NCBI RefSeq assembly: GCF_022259695.1
Contig: NZ_CP092099.1
Coordinates: 418,471 to 482,470, forward strand
Source: Flaviramulus sp. BrNp1-15
GTDB taxonomy: Bacteria > Bacteroidota > Bacteroidia > Flavobacteriales > Flavobacteriaceae
DNA: 64,000 nt
Direction: 5' to 3'
Below are positions 18,009 to 27,301 of the stretch, piece by piece. A program made the position numbers and the translations under genes. A model generated the notes under the pieces. The model was not told the DNA's origin. It made no database searches and worked only from the letters and a program-made list of their open reading frames with translations. Within the stretch, counting starts at the first letter, position 1, and each line of letters begins with the position of its first letter.

Positions 18009-19502
18009 ATGATTTCATTAAAATCAACTATTGCAAAATCTTTTGCAAAACGTATTTATAAAAAAACTAGAAAATGGGCCGAAAGACCTATTGAAACTCA
18101 AAATAAAGTATTTGAAGAGTTAATATCTCAAGCTACAAGCACTCAGTTTGGTAAAGACCATGATTTTATAAGTATAAATAATCATGAAGACTTTGTTAAG
18201 CGCGTTCCAGTAAGAGATTATGAAGCTCTTAAACCTTATGTAGAAAGGGTGGTTGCTGGAGAAGAAAACATACTATGGGAAGGCAAACCCATTTATTTTG
18301 CTAAAACATCAGGGACAACATCAGGTTCAAAATACATTCCTATAACTAAGGAAAGCATGCCAAGTCATGTTGAGGCTGCGCGTAATGCTATTTTAATGTA
18401 CATCTACGAGACAGGAAACAGCAAGTTTGTTGATGGTAAAATGATTTTTTTACAAGGAAGCCCAATTCTAACAGAGCAAAACGGGATTCAATTAGGAAGG
18501 CTCTCGGGTATTGTGGCTCATTACGTCCCTAAATATCTTCAAAAAAACAGAATGCCATCTTGGGAAACCAATTGTATTGAAGATTGGGAAACCAAAGTTG
18601 ATGCTATTGTTGAAGAAACCTTACCAGAAAACATGACGGTTATTTCTGGAATACCATCGTGGGTGCAAATGTATTTTGAAAAACTTCAGCAAAAAACAGG
18701 TGAAAAAATTGGTGATATTTTTAAAAATTTCAACCTTTTTATTTTTGGAGGCGTTAATTACCAACCTTATAGAGCAAAATTCGAAAACTTAATTGGCAGA
18801 AAAGTAGATAGTATAGAACTGTATCCTGCTAGCGAAGGATTTTTTGCATATCAGGACACACAGAATGAAAGAGGGATGTTGCTTCAGCTAAACTCAGGTA
18901 TTTTTTATGAGTTTATTAAAGCCGATGAGTTTTTTAATAAAAACCCCAAAAGAATTACAATAAAAGACGTTGAAATTGGTGTAAATTATGTTATGATTAT
19001 TTCAACCAATGCGGGTTTATGGGCTTATAATATTGGTGATACCGTTGAGTTTACTTCAACAAAACCATATCGTGTAATTGTTTCAGGTAGAATAAAACAC
19101 TTTATTTCTGCCTTTGGCGAGCATGTAATAGGTAAAGAAGTAGAGCAGGCAATTCAAGAAGCTACAGTAAATACAAACATTAGAGTTTCAGAGTTTACGG
19201 TAGCGCCGCAAATTAACCCAAAAGAAGGGTTACCTTATCATGAATGGTTTATAGAATTTGAAAACGAGCCAGATAATCTTTCCGTTTTCGCAAAAAAAAT
19301 AGATGAATCTCTTCAAAAACAAAACAGCTATTATTTTGATTTAATTAAAGGCAGCGTACTTCAACCACTCAAAATTACTAAAGTAAAAAAAGAAGGCTTT
19401 CAAGATTACATGAAATCTGTTGGAAAATTAGGCGGTCAAAACAAGCTTCCAAGACTGTCAAACGATAGAAAAATTGTAGACAGTTTTACACAACATAATT
19501 AA
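18009..19502 (+). CDS. GH3-family acyl-adenylate/amide synthetase
   Basis: A 497-residue protein of the GH3 family, adenylate-forming enzymes best known for conjugating plant hormones to amino acids. The ATP-binding motif KTSGTTSGSKYIP is at residues 99-111. Also present are the acyl-binding YPASEGFFAYQD and the C-terminal YNIGDTVEF and SGRIKHFISAFGEHV blocks. Bacterial members are widespread but their substrates are unknown. The ATG follows the M23 stop without a spacer, so the two are co-transcribed. Confidence 0.9.
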   Translation: MISLKSTIAKSFAKRIYKKTRKWAERPIETQNKVFEELISQATSTQFGKDHDFISINNHEDFVKRVPVRDYEALKPYVERVVAGEENILWEGKPIYFAKTSGTTSGSKYIPITKESMPSHVEAARNAILMYIYETGNSKFVDGKMIFLQGSPILTEQNGIQLGRLSGIVAHYVPKYLQKNRMPSWETNCIEDWETKVDAIVEETLPENMTVISGIPSWVQMYFEKLQQKTGEKIGDIFKNFNLFIFGGVNYQPYRAKFENLIGRKVDSIELYPASEGFFAYQDTQNERGMLLQLNSGIFYEFIKADEFFNKNPKRITIKDVEIGVNYVMIISTNAGLWAYNIGDTVEFTSTKPYRVIVSGRIKHFISAFGEHVIGKEVEQAIQEATVNTNIRVSEFTVAPQINPKEGLPYHEWFIEFENEPDNLSVFAKKIDESLQKQNSYYFDLIKGSVLQPLKITKVKKEGFQDYMKSVGKLGGQNKLPRLSNDRKIVDSFTQHN

Positions 19503-19514
19503 GTTAAATAGTAC

Positions 19515-19522
19515 TATATTTG
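19515..19522 (+). promoter_or_regulatory. TAnnTTTG promoter element
   Basis: TATATTTG, 19 bases before the ATG at 19542; may give the following gene its own promoter in addition to readthrough from the GH3 gene. Confidence 0.45.
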
Positions 19523-19541
19523 TACCCGATTAAATTAAACT

Positions 19542-21233
19542 ATGGGTAGTAAAAAGCATCATGAAAGAACAAGAGCTCAAGAGAGCTCAAATGCTATTGA
19601 GCGGATGTATATTACAATGCGTCATTTGTTCAATCGAGGGTTTTATAAGCCAATGGGGGTTTCTGGCGAAACTTTACGTCAATCGTTATTGCTTTTAAGA
19701 CCAGAAATATATGGTTCGATTGGAGAAGAAAAAGCAGAATTAGAAGGTTTGCTTTATGTTGTTGATAGACTTCCTGCAGGAATTGAAGAATGTAGTTTTA
19801 TAAACTTAACAAGTGACGAAGGTTATTCTAATTCGCATTTCAAGCCAATTATTCCAGAAAAAAGACGAAGAAATTGTTATCGAATAGATGACGAACAAAT
19901 GAATATTGAGATAACTAGAGGTCGTTCAGAAATCTATGATATTTTAACACACCTTACATTTCTTTTTGTTGAATCTCATAAAATAAGTAATCGTGTAATT
20001 ATTAACGAAGAAGGTCATACTACACGAGATTGGATAAAACTTGAAAAAGCTGTTTTATCAAAAAAGAAATTGACTCAAGAAGAACGAGAAGTAGCTATAA
20101 CACATACGGCTAATATTTTAGGTAGAACTTTTAATGAACTAACAAGTGTTTACAAAGATTTTGCAACAAAACTACAACCGGAAAGATTACTACATATTGT
20201 TTATTGGTTGGGTAAGTTGGCTATTGAAGAACAAATAAATAATAACAAAAGAACAGTTACTTTTAGTCCGGTTCTAAGAGAACGTATAGGACACCACATT
20301 CATGGTGAGATTTGGGCAGATACCATAAAAGAAACACTTTATAAAAATGATTTACTAGAAAGGCCTATTCATATAATAAGTGCTAATATGCATAGTGTTA
20401 TGAATACGCTTTTTGCTCCTAATGCCTTAAAAGCAAATGCAGCGAAGAAAGATATTTTTGAGGTTTATGAGCTGCTAAGTAAAAAAGAAAATGAATCTTT
20501 ACGCAATAAAGTAACTAAAGAAGCGTTGCAAAAAGGCATGATTTATATCGATGACACCTCAGGTGCTAATATCGATATTCAGATTTTTGACACCTCTAAA
20601 GTTGATGTTTCAAAAACAGATATTAAAATCAACGAAACGCTTTTAGAGCAAAAAAAGCCGGTTATAATAGTTATGGATTATGCCTTTGGAGAACAAGCAT
20701 ACGAAACTATTGATGAGCTTTTGAAGCCATACAAAGTAAAAGGAAAGAAAACTCATTTAAATGTGGAGTCTGTGTCTATTATGGGTAAAGCGGGTATTTT
20801 AGAAGGTGGTAAAGGTGACATTATGATTCCATCTGCTCATATTTTTGAAGGAACAGCTGATAATTACCCTTTTGAAAATGAGCTTAAAAAAGAAGACTTA
20901 GACGGACAAGGTGTAGATATATACGAAGGGTCGATGATTACCGTTTTAGGTACCTCATTACAAAATAAGGACATTTTAAAGTTCTTCTATAATTCTACAT
21001 GGCAAGTAATAGGTTTAGAAATGGAAGGAGCTCATTACCAAAAAGCAATACAAGCGGCGTCTAAAGTTAGAGGAAGTATTCGCAGTGATGTAAAAGTAAG
21101 ATATGCTTATTATGCCAGTGACAACCCTTTAGAAACAGGAGCAACTTTAGCTTCAGGAGGATTAGGAACATCTGGTGTTAGACCAACATATTTAATAACA
21201 AGAACAATATTAGAACAAATATTTAATCAATAA
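19542..21233 (+). CDS. uncharacterised protein (probably DUF6909) with nucleoside-phosphorylase-like C-terminus
   Basis: A 563-residue cytoplasmic-looking protein with no signal peptide or membrane segment. I recall a Bacteroidota family of this kind named DUF6909; the name is from memory. The first 330 residues are mainly helical and contain RGRSEIYDILTHLTFLF and a histidine-rich stretch RERIGHHIHGEIW. The last 200 residues resemble an alpha/beta phosphorylase fold: VIIVMDYAFGEQ, VSIMGKAGILEGGKGDIM, GSMITVLGTSLQ and VIGLEMEGAHYQKAI, where the MEGA block recalls the substrate-binding ME(G/T)A motif of MTA/SAH and purine nucleosidases. Function is unknown; nucleoside or nucleotide chemistry is an inference. 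Confidence 0.7.
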   Translation: MGSKKHHERTRAQESSNAIERMYITMRHLFNRGFYKPMGVSGETLRQSLLLLRPEIYGSIGEEKAELEGLLYVVDRLPAGIEECSFINLTSDEGYSNSHFKPIIPEKRRRNCYRIDDEQMNIEITRGRSEIYDILTHLTFLFVESHKISNRVIINEEGHTTRDWIKLEKAVLSKKKLTQEEREVAITHTANILGRTFNELTSVYKDFATKLQPERLLHIVYWLGKLAIEEQINNNKRTVTFSPVLRERIGHHIHGEIWADTIKETLYKNDLLERPIHIISANMHSVMNTLFAPNALKANAAKKDIFEVYELLSKKENESLRNKVTKEALQKGMIYIDDTSGANIDIQIFDTSKVDVSKTDIKINETLLEQKKPVIIVMDYAFGEQAYETIDELLKPYKVKGKKTHLNVESVSIMGKAGILEGGKGDIMIPSAHIFEGTADNYPFENELKKEDLDGQGVDIYEGSMITVLGTSLQNKDILKFFYNSTWQVIGLEMEGAHYQKAIQAASKVRGSIRSDVKVRYAYYASDNPLETGATLASGGLGTSGVRPTYLITRTILEQIFNQ

Positions 21234-21242
21234 ATTAAAATT

Positions 21243-22316
21243 ATGAGTAAAGATTTGCCACAACCACAGCAATCTGAAGAAGTAGATTTAGGACAGTTAT
21301 TTAAGTTAATTGGTAATGCTTTTGATCGCTTATTTAAATTTATAGGCAGTGTTTTATTTAATCTGTTTTTGGTATTTGTTAGGTTTGTGTTTTTTATAAA
21401 AGAACATTTTATAAAATTTGTAATTGCAGGTATTATAGGAATTGCGTTAGGGTTTATTTTAGAGAAGACTTCTGAGCCAGTATATAAATCGTATGTTACA
21501 TTAAAACAAAACTATAATACTGGAGAAACGCTATATAATTCAATTGTTTATTATAATGATTTGGTTTCTCAAAAAGACATAGTAACTCTTACAAAAATTT
21601 TGGACGTATCTGAGGATGAAGCCTCTTCAATAATAGATTTTGAAATAAAATCTATTATAAGCGAAAACAATAAAATCAAAAATTTTGATGCTTATAAAAA
21701 AAATCTAGATTCAGCTTTTGCCTCAAAAATAGAGTATAAAGATTATTTAAAAAATGATAATGATTATAATCATGATTTACAACAAATAACGATCAAATCT
21801 AAAACAAGAAATAGTTTTAAGCATCTGTTTGAGAAAGTAGTAGAGAACATTAATACAAATGATTATTTTACAAATGAACAACAAAAAGATTTAAACGAGT
21901 TTAATAGACGAGAACTTGCATTAAAGGAAGCGTTATCTAAATCTGATTCGTTACAAAGCACCTATAAAAGAGTTTTAGAAAAAACTCTAAATGATAAAGT
22001 GGGTTCTCAAACAAGTGTTACCATTGAAAACGGTGAAGAAAGAAACAAAACCAAAGAATACGATTTATATCTAAATGATTTAGAACTAAGAAGAGAGTTG
22101 GTAGAAATAGAAAGGCAAAAAGAAGATAAATCAAAAATTATTGAAATTGTTTCAAGTAAACAAGAAAGTGGATCCGTTGACGACAAAAAAGAAGTTTTTG
22201 GACAGTTAATTAGCCCGAAGTTATATTATGCAGCTCTATTAATGTTTTTAACTTTTATAGTATTATTGTCATTAAACACTATTAAATTTTTAGAAAAGTA
22301 TAAAAGTAAAATATAG
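21243..22316 (+). CDS. Wzz-like polysaccharide chain-length determinant protein
   Basis: A 357-residue inner-membrane protein with hydrophobic segments at about residues 25-55 and 60-75, a long periplasmic helical region, and a C-terminal transmembrane helix (about 330-350), the two-ended topology of Wzz/polysaccharide co-polymerases. It lacks a kinase domain. Its place immediately before the rfb genes supports control of polysaccharide chain length. The extra hydrophobic N-terminal segment is unlike enterobacterial Wzz. It starts 9 bases after the previous stop. Confidence 0.7.
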   Translation: MSKDLPQPQQSEEVDLGQLFKLIGNAFDRLFKFIGSVLFNLFLVFVRFVFFIKEHFIKFVIAGIIGIALGFILEKTSEPVYKSYVTLKQNYNTGETLYNSIVYYNDLVSQKDIVTLTKILDVSEDEASSIIDFEIKSIISENNKIKNFDAYKKNLDSAFASKIEYKDYLKNDNDYNHDLQQITIKSKTRNSFKHLFEKVVENINTNDYFTNEQQKDLNEFNRRELALKEALSKSDSLQSTYKRVLEKTLNDKVGSQTSVTIENGEERNKTKEYDLYLNDLELRRELVEIERQKEDKSKIIEIVSSKQESGSVDDKKEVFGQLISPKLYYAALLMFLTFIVLLSLNTIKFLEKYKSKI

Positions 22317-22320
22317 TTTT

Positions 22321-23328
22321 ATGTCTATTTTAATAACAGGAGGCGCAGGTTTTATCGGTTCTAATTACATTCCTTATTTTTTTAAAAAAAACAATAATTT
22401 TAATATCATAAATTTAGACAAACTCACTTATGCAGGTGAACTTTCTAATTTAGATGAAGTAAAAAACTATACTAATTATAAGTTCATAAAAGGAGATATT
22501 TGTGATAGAAATTTGCTTGAGGAACTCTTTAAAAAATATAAATTTAATGCAGTTATTCATTTTGCAGCCGAATCACATGTAGATAATTCTATTGAAAAAC
22601 CTGATGAGTTTATAAACACCAATGTTTTTGGCACATTTAATTTAATTGATGTTGCAAAAAACCATTGGATGAATAGTCCTCACGAAGTAAAAAAAGGATG
22701 TGAGAACAATAGATTTCATCATATTTCTACAGATGAGGTTTATGGTACATTAGGAAAAACAGGTTTGTTTACTGAAAAAACACCATATGCCCCTAATAGT
22801 CCTTACAGCGCATCTAAAGCGTCTTCAGATTTTATCGTTAGAAGTTATTTTCATACTTATGGTATGAATGTAGTTACTACAAACTGTTCTAATAATTATG
22901 GTCCAAAACAACATAATGAAAAATTAATACCGACAATTATTAGAAAAGCGCTTAAAGGAGAAAATATTCCTATATATGGAGATGGACAAAACATAAGAGA
23001 CTGGTTATATGTGTTAGACCATTGCAAAGGGATAGACTTGGTTTTTCAAAAAGGAAAAGCAGGAGAAACTTATAATATAGGAGGAAAAAACGAACGCAAT
23101 AATTTATATATTGCTAATACTATTTGTGAAATTTTAGATGATATTAAGCCTAAAAACAAATCATATAAAGAACAAATAACTTTTATTAAAGACAGAGCGG
23201 GTCATGATTTTCGTTATGCAATAGATGCTAGTAAAATAGAAAATGAATTAGGTTGGAAAGCTGATGAGAATTTCGAGACAGGAATAGTGAAAACTATAAA
23301 TTGGTATATAAAAAAATATTTAAGATAA
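22321..23328 (+). CDS. rfbB: dTDP-glucose 4,6-dehydratase
   Basis: A 335-residue extended short-chain dehydrogenase making dTDP-4-keto-6-deoxyglucose, the second step to dTDP-L-rhamnose. The NAD motif GGAGFIGS is at residues 7-14, the catalytic region contains HISTDEVYG and YSASKASSD (Tyr and Lys of YxxxK), and TNCSNNYGP is typical of RmlB. First of four contiguous rhamnose genes; its stop abuts the rfbA ATG. Confidence 0.95.
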   Translation: MSILITGGAGFIGSNYIPYFFKKNNNFNIINLDKLTYAGELSNLDEVKNYTNYKFIKGDICDRNLLEELFKKYKFNAVIHFAAESHVDNSIEKPDEFINTNVFGTFNLIDVAKNHWMNSPHEVKKGCENNRFHHISTDEVYGTLGKTGLFTEKTPYAPNSPYSASKASSDFIVRSYFHTYGMNVVTTNCSNNYGPKQHNEKLIPTIIRKALKGENIPIYGDGQNIRDWLYVLDHCKGIDLVFQKGKAGETYNIGGKNERNNLYIANTICEILDDIKPKNKSYKEQITFIKDRAGHDFRYAIDASKIENELGWKADENFETGIVKTINWYIKKYLR

Positions 23329-24186
23329 ATGAAAGGGATTGTTCTTGCAGGGGGATCTGGTACCAGATTACATCCGCTTACTAAAGTGGTAAGTAAACAA
23401 CTAATGCCTGTTTACGATAAGCCAATGATATATTATCCTTTAACCACTTTAATGTCTGCTGGAATAAATGAAATATTAATTATTTCCACCTCAAAAGACA
23501 CACCAAAGTTTAGAGAGTTATTGGGAGATGGCAGCGATTATGGTTGTGTTTTTAAATACGCTGTTCAAGAATATCCAAATGGCTTAGCAGAAGCTTTTAT
23601 TATTGGTGAAGAGTTTATAGGTAAGGATAAAGTAGCACTAATTTTAGGGGACAATATATTCTACGGTTCTGGTTTAGAGAAAACTTTAAAAGCAATAAAT
23701 AATCCTGAAGGAGGGGTTATTTTTGCATATCATGTCCAAGATCCACAACGTTATGGGGTTGTAGATTTTGACGAGGACAATAAAGCCTTATCAATTGAAG
23801 AAAAGCCATTAAAACCAAAATCTAATTTTGCGGTTCCAGGAATTTATTTCTACGATAATAATGTTGTAGAAATAGCAAAAAACATACAACCAAGTCCAAG
23901 AGGAGAATTGGAAATCACAGATGTTAACAAAATGTATTTAAATCAAGGAAATCTTCATGTTCAGATACTCGATAAAGGAACGGCTTGGTTAGATACCGGA
24001 ACGTTTAACTCATTAATGCAAGCATCACAATTTGTTCAGGTTATTGAAGAAAGACAAGGTCTTAAAATTGGTTGTATTGAGGAAATAGCATATAAAATGG
24101 GTTATATAAACAAAGCTCAATTAAATAAATTAGCAGAACCATTACTTAAAAGTGGTTATGGTAAATATTTACAGCAATTAAAGTAA
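23329..24186 (+). CDS. rfbA: glucose-1-phosphate thymidylyltransferase
   Basis: A 285-residue nucleotidyltransferase that makes dTDP-glucose from dTTP and glucose-1-phosphate, the first step to dTDP-L-rhamnose. It begins with the signature [13 protein letters not shown] and continues with [17 protein letters not shown]. The metal-binding GDNIFYG and the EEKP motif are present. Zero spacing after rfbB. Confidence 0.96.
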   Translation: MKGIVLAGGSGTRLHPLTKVVSKQLMPVYDKPMIYYPLTTLMSAGINEILIISTSKDTPKFRELLGDGSDYGCVFKYAVQEYPNGLAEAFIIGEEFIGKDKVALILGDNIFYGSGLEKTLKAINNPEGGVIFAYHVQDPQRYGVVDFDEDNKALSIEEKPLKPKSNFAVPGIYFYDNNVVEIAKNIQPSPRGELEITDVNKMYLNQGNLHVQILDKGTAWLDTGTFNSLMQASQFVQVIEERQGLKIGCIEEIAYKMGYINKAQLNKLAEPLLKSGYGKYLQQLK

Positions 24187-24189
24187 AAC

Positions 24190-24732
24190 ATGATTGTTAA
24201 AGAAACTTTTTTGAAAGGGTGTTTTGTAATAACACCAAAGGTATTTGCTGATGAAAGAGGTTATTTTTTCGAATCCTTTAATAAGAATAAATTTGAACAA
24301 TTAACAGGAACTTCAGTTAACTTTATTCAAGACAACCAATCGAAATCTTCGAGAGGTGTTTTACGTGGTCTTCATTTTCAAAAGGGAGAATTTGCGCAAG
24401 CTAAACTGGTAAGGGTTATTAAAGGAAAAGTTTTAGATGTGTGTGTAGATATCAGAAAAAAATCTCCTACTTACGGGAAGCATTTTTCAATTATTTTAGA
24501 TGGCGTTGAAAACAAACAGTTATTTGTTCCAAGAGGGTTTGCCCATGGTTTCTTAGTTTTAGAAGACAACACCATTTTTAGTTATAAATGTGACAATATA
24601 TATAATAAAGAATCAGAAGGAGGAATTATCTACAATGATGATTCTTTGAGTATTGATTGGGGTTTTCCAAAAGAAGAATTAATTCTTTCAGAAAAAGATA
24701 TAAAACTACCAAAATTTAATAAACTAAAGTGA
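24190..24732 (+). CDS. rfbC: dTDP-4-dehydrorhamnose 3,5-epimerase
   Basis: A 180-residue cupin-fold epimerase, third enzyme of the rhamnose pathway. DERGYFFESFN, QDNQSKSSRGVLRGLHFQ (catalytic His in GLHFQ), KVLDVCVDIR and PRGFAHGFLVLED are the family blocks. Complete length. The stop overlaps the rfbD start by 4 bases (GTGA). Confidence 0.96.
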   Translation: MIVKETFLKGCFVITPKVFADERGYFFESFNKNKFEQLTGTSVNFIQDNQSKSSRGVLRGLHFQKGEFAQAKLVRVIKGKVLDVCVDIRKKSPTYGKHFSIILDGVENKQLFVPRGFAHGFLVLEDNTIFSYKCDNIYNKESEGGIIYNDDSLSIDWGFPKEELILSEKDIKLPKFNKLK

Positions 24733-25529
24733 GCATTAAAGTTTTAGTAACAGGATCAAGAGGTCAACTAGGAAAAACAATTGAAGAGTTATACTTAAAA
24801 AACAAATTAGGGCTAGACTTTACTTTTGTTACAAAAACAGAATTAGATATCACAAATCACAAATCAGTTAAATCCTTTTTTAGTCAAAAAAAGTTTGATT
24901 ATTGTATAAATTGTGCCGCTTATACGAATGTTGAACAAGCTGAAAAAACACCAGAAATAGCATTTAAAATAAATGCAGAAGGAGTAAAGTATTTAGCAGA
25001 ATCTTGTAAAGCAAGTAATGTGGTTTTAATACATATTTCAACAGATTATGTGTTTGATGGAGAAAAACAAGAACCTTACTTAGAGACCGACTTAACAAAT
25101 CCGATAAATAAATACGGAGAATCAAAATTACTAGGAGAAGAGTATATTAAAAATATTCTAAAAAAATATTTTATAATTAGAACATCGTGGCTTTATAGCA
25201 AAAAGCATGGAAAAAATTTTTACAAATCGATTCTAAAAAAAGCAAAAACAGAAAAGGAACTTTTTGTGACTAATGAACAAACAGGGTGTCCTACAGAAAC
25301 AGATAGTTTAGCAAAATTTATTATTGATTTAATTATTATTGATTTTAGAAATTATGGTGTCAAGCATTTTTCAGATGGGATAGTAATGACATGGTATGAT
25401 TTTGCTAAACATATTTTGTCAGAGAATAATTTAATTAATAAAACAACTCTTGTTAAAGCTAACAAATATGTTACTTTTGCAAGCAGACCAAAATATACAG
25501 TTTTAAAAACGAATTTAAATAATGTTTGA
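24729..25529 (+). CDS. rfbD: dTDP-4-dehydrorhamnose reductase, C-terminus apparently truncated
   Basis: A 266-residue reductase completing dTDP-L-rhamnose. It starts at a GTG overlapping rfbC. The nucleotide-binding GSRGQLGKTI, the STDYVFDG block and catalytic YGESKLLGE (Tyr/Lys) are intact, as is RTSWLYSK. Homologues continue for about 20 residues after the RPKYSVL motif; here the protein stops just after RPKYTVLKTNLNNV, where the next gene begins with an 8-base overlap. The lost tail is outside the NADPH site, so activity may survive. The truncation marks the junction with the dideoxyhexose cassette. Confidence 0.9.
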   Translation: MSIKVLVTGSRGQLGKTIEELYLKNKLGLDFTFVTKTELDITNHKSVKSFFSQKKFDYCINCAAYTNVEQAEKTPEIAFKINAEGVKYLAESCKASNVVLIHISTDYVFDGEKQEPYLETDLTNPINKYGESKLLGEEYIKNILKKYFIIRTSWLYSKKHGKNFYKSILKKAKTEKELFVTNEQTGCPTETDSLAKFIIDLIIIDFRNYGVKHFSDGIVMTWYDFAKHILSENNLINKTTLVKANKYVTFASRPKYTVLKTNLNNV

Positions 25530-26511
25530 GGTTCAATTAAAAAACGGAAAGGTTTTTTCATGTGATTCAGAAACAAATATTCTTGCGGCTTCCGAACAAG
25601 CAGGTTTGATTTTAGAGCACAGCTGTTTAAATGCTAGATGCAGGAGTTGTAAGGTGAAAGTTTTAGAAGGAGAAGTAGTTAATGAACAAGAAGAATTCGT
25701 TCTTTCAAAGGACGAGATTAAAGACGGATTTGTGCTTTCATGCAATGCAAAACCTATTTCAAATATTAAATTGGATATTGAAGATTTAGGAGATGTCAAT
25801 TTTCATAAATCAACTGTTTTACCAGCTAAAATTGATGTAATTGAAACTATTGGAGCAGATATTCTAAGATTAATCCTTAGATTGCCACCCTCAAGCAAAT
25901 TTAAATTCTTACCAGGGCAGTATGTGAATATTATAAAAGGAGATATAAAAAGAAGCTACTCCATTGCTAATATCCCAAGGAAAGACAAGAAAATAGAATT
26001 TTATATCAGAAAACATAATAGAGGATTAATGAGCGACTATTTTTTCTCCAAAGCGAAAATTAATGATTTATTAAGACTAGAAGGGCCTTTGGGCACATTT
26101 TTCTATAGAAAGAATGATTCAATCAAAGACATTATATTTCTTGCTACAGGGACTGGTATTGCACCTGTAAAAGCAATATTAGAAGAATTTAATGAAGATC
26201 CCGAATACCTTAATGATAAAAATATTTGGCTATTTTGGGGAGGGAGATATCAAAAAGACATTTTTTTTAATCCAGAATTTAATTTAAAAAATTTCATATT
26301 TACGCCAGTATTGTCAAGAGAAAACGAAGATTGGCAAGGTGAGAAAGGATATGTACAAGATATATTGTTAAGACAAGAGATAGATTTTGAAAATGCAGTA
26401 GTTTATGCTTGTGGTTCAAACAATATGATTTTGTCGGCAAAGATATTATTAATTAAAAATAACTTAAAAGAGAACAATTTTTATTCTGATGCTTTTGTCA
26501 GTTCAAATTAA
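25522..26511 (+). CDS. rfbI: CDP-6-deoxy-3,4-glucoseen reductase (E3) / ferredoxin-type reductase
   Basis: A 329-residue iron-sulfur flavoprotein. The N-terminal plant-type [2Fe-2S] domain has Cys35, Cys40, Cys43 and Cys74 (C-x4-C-x2-C spacing). An FAD domain with RSYSIAN and an NAD domain with ATGTGIAPVKAI follow. This order matches AscD/DdhD/RfbI, which passes electrons from NADH to the RfbH dehydrase to complete C-3 deoxygenation of CDP-4-keto-6-deoxyglucose. Adjacency to rfbF, rfbG and rfbH supports this over a general reductase. Confidence 0.9.
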   Translation: MFEVQLKNGKVFSCDSETNILAASEQAGLILEHSCLNARCRSCKVKVLEGEVVNEQEEFVLSKDEIKDGFVLSCNAKPISNIKLDIEDLGDVNFHKSTVLPAKIDVIETIGADILRLILRLPPSSKFKFLPGQYVNIIKGDIKRSYSIANIPRKDKKIEFYIRKHNRGLMSDYFFSKAKINDLLRLEGPLGTFFYRKNDSIKDIIFLATGTGIAPVKAILEEFNEDPEYLNDKNIWLFWGGRYQKDIFFNPEFNLKNFIFTPVLSRENEDWQGEKGYVQDILLRQEIDFENAVVYACGSNNMILSAKILLIKNNLKENNFYSDAFVSSN

Positions 26512-26524
26512 AAAAAAAAGAAGA

Positions 26525-27301
26525 ATGAAAGCAGTGATATTAGCAGGAGGATTAGGAACCCGATTAAGTGAAGAAACGGTTACAAAACCTAAACCCATGG
26601 TTGAAATAGGAGGAAAACCAATCCTCTGGCACATTATGAAAACGTATTCCCTATATGGAATTAATGATTTTGTTATCTGTTGTGGATACAAAGGCTATAT
26701 AATAAAGGAATATTTCGCCAATTATTTTATGCATCAGTCTGACATAACTTTTAAAATGAAAGATAATGAGATGATTGTTCATGAAAAACGGGCAGAGCCA
26801 TGGACGGTTACGTTAGTAGATACTGGAGATAATTCAATGACAGGAGGACGATTAAAAAGAGTTCTATCATATTTAAAGGACGAAAAAGCTTTTTGTTTTA
26901 CCTATGGTGATGGTGTTGCAGATATTAATATTCAAAATCTTATAGACTTTCATTTTTCGCATGGTAAAGAAGCTACGTTAACAGCAACTTATCCTCCAGG
27001 AAGATTTGGTGCTTTGAATATTGAGGGTAATCAAATTTTAAAATTTGAAGAAAAACCAAAAGGAGACGGCGCGCTTATCAATGGAGGATATTTTGTTCTT
27101 TCTCCGAAGGTGATAGATAGAATAGAGGGTGATACTACCATTTGGGAGCAAGAGCCTTTAAAAGGTCTAGCTAAGGATAATCAATTGATGGCATTTAAAC
27201 ATGAAGGGTTTTGGCAACCTATGGATACGTTAAGAGATAAAATTTATCTGGAGAAATTATTAGAATCTGAAAAAGCGCCATGGAGGTTATGGGACAAATA
27301 A
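26525..27301 (+). CDS. rfbF: glucose-1-phosphate cytidylyltransferase
   Basis: A 258-residue enzyme making CDP-glucose, the first step to CDP-3,6-dideoxyhexoses. It opens with LAGGLGTRLSEETVTKPKPM, in which the EE after RLS is typical of the cytidylyl rather than the thymidylyl enzymes, and contains TYGDGVADINI and EEKPKGDGALINGG. The frame is open back to 26489, but the family start MKAVILAGG and the usual 257-residue length favour the ATG at 26525. The 3' end overlaps rfbG by about 22 bases. Confidence 0.95.
   Translation: MKAVILAGGLGTRLSEETVTKPKPMVEIGGKPILWHIMKTYSLYGINDFVICCGYKGYIIKEYFANYFMHQSDITFKMKDNEMIVHEKRAEPWTVTLVDTGDNSMTGGRLKRVLSYLKDEKAFCFTYGDGVADINIQNLIDFHFSHGKEATLTATYPPGRFGALNIEGNQILKFEEKPKGDGALINGGYFVLSPKVIDRIEGDTTIWEQEPLKGLAKDNQLMAFKHEGFWQPMDTLRDKIYLEKLLESEKAPWRLWDK

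Noticed and set aside
24729-25529. rfbD as a pseudogene
   Set aside because: Only about the last 20 residues are missing; the NADPH motif and catalytic Tyr/Lys are intact and the frame is open.
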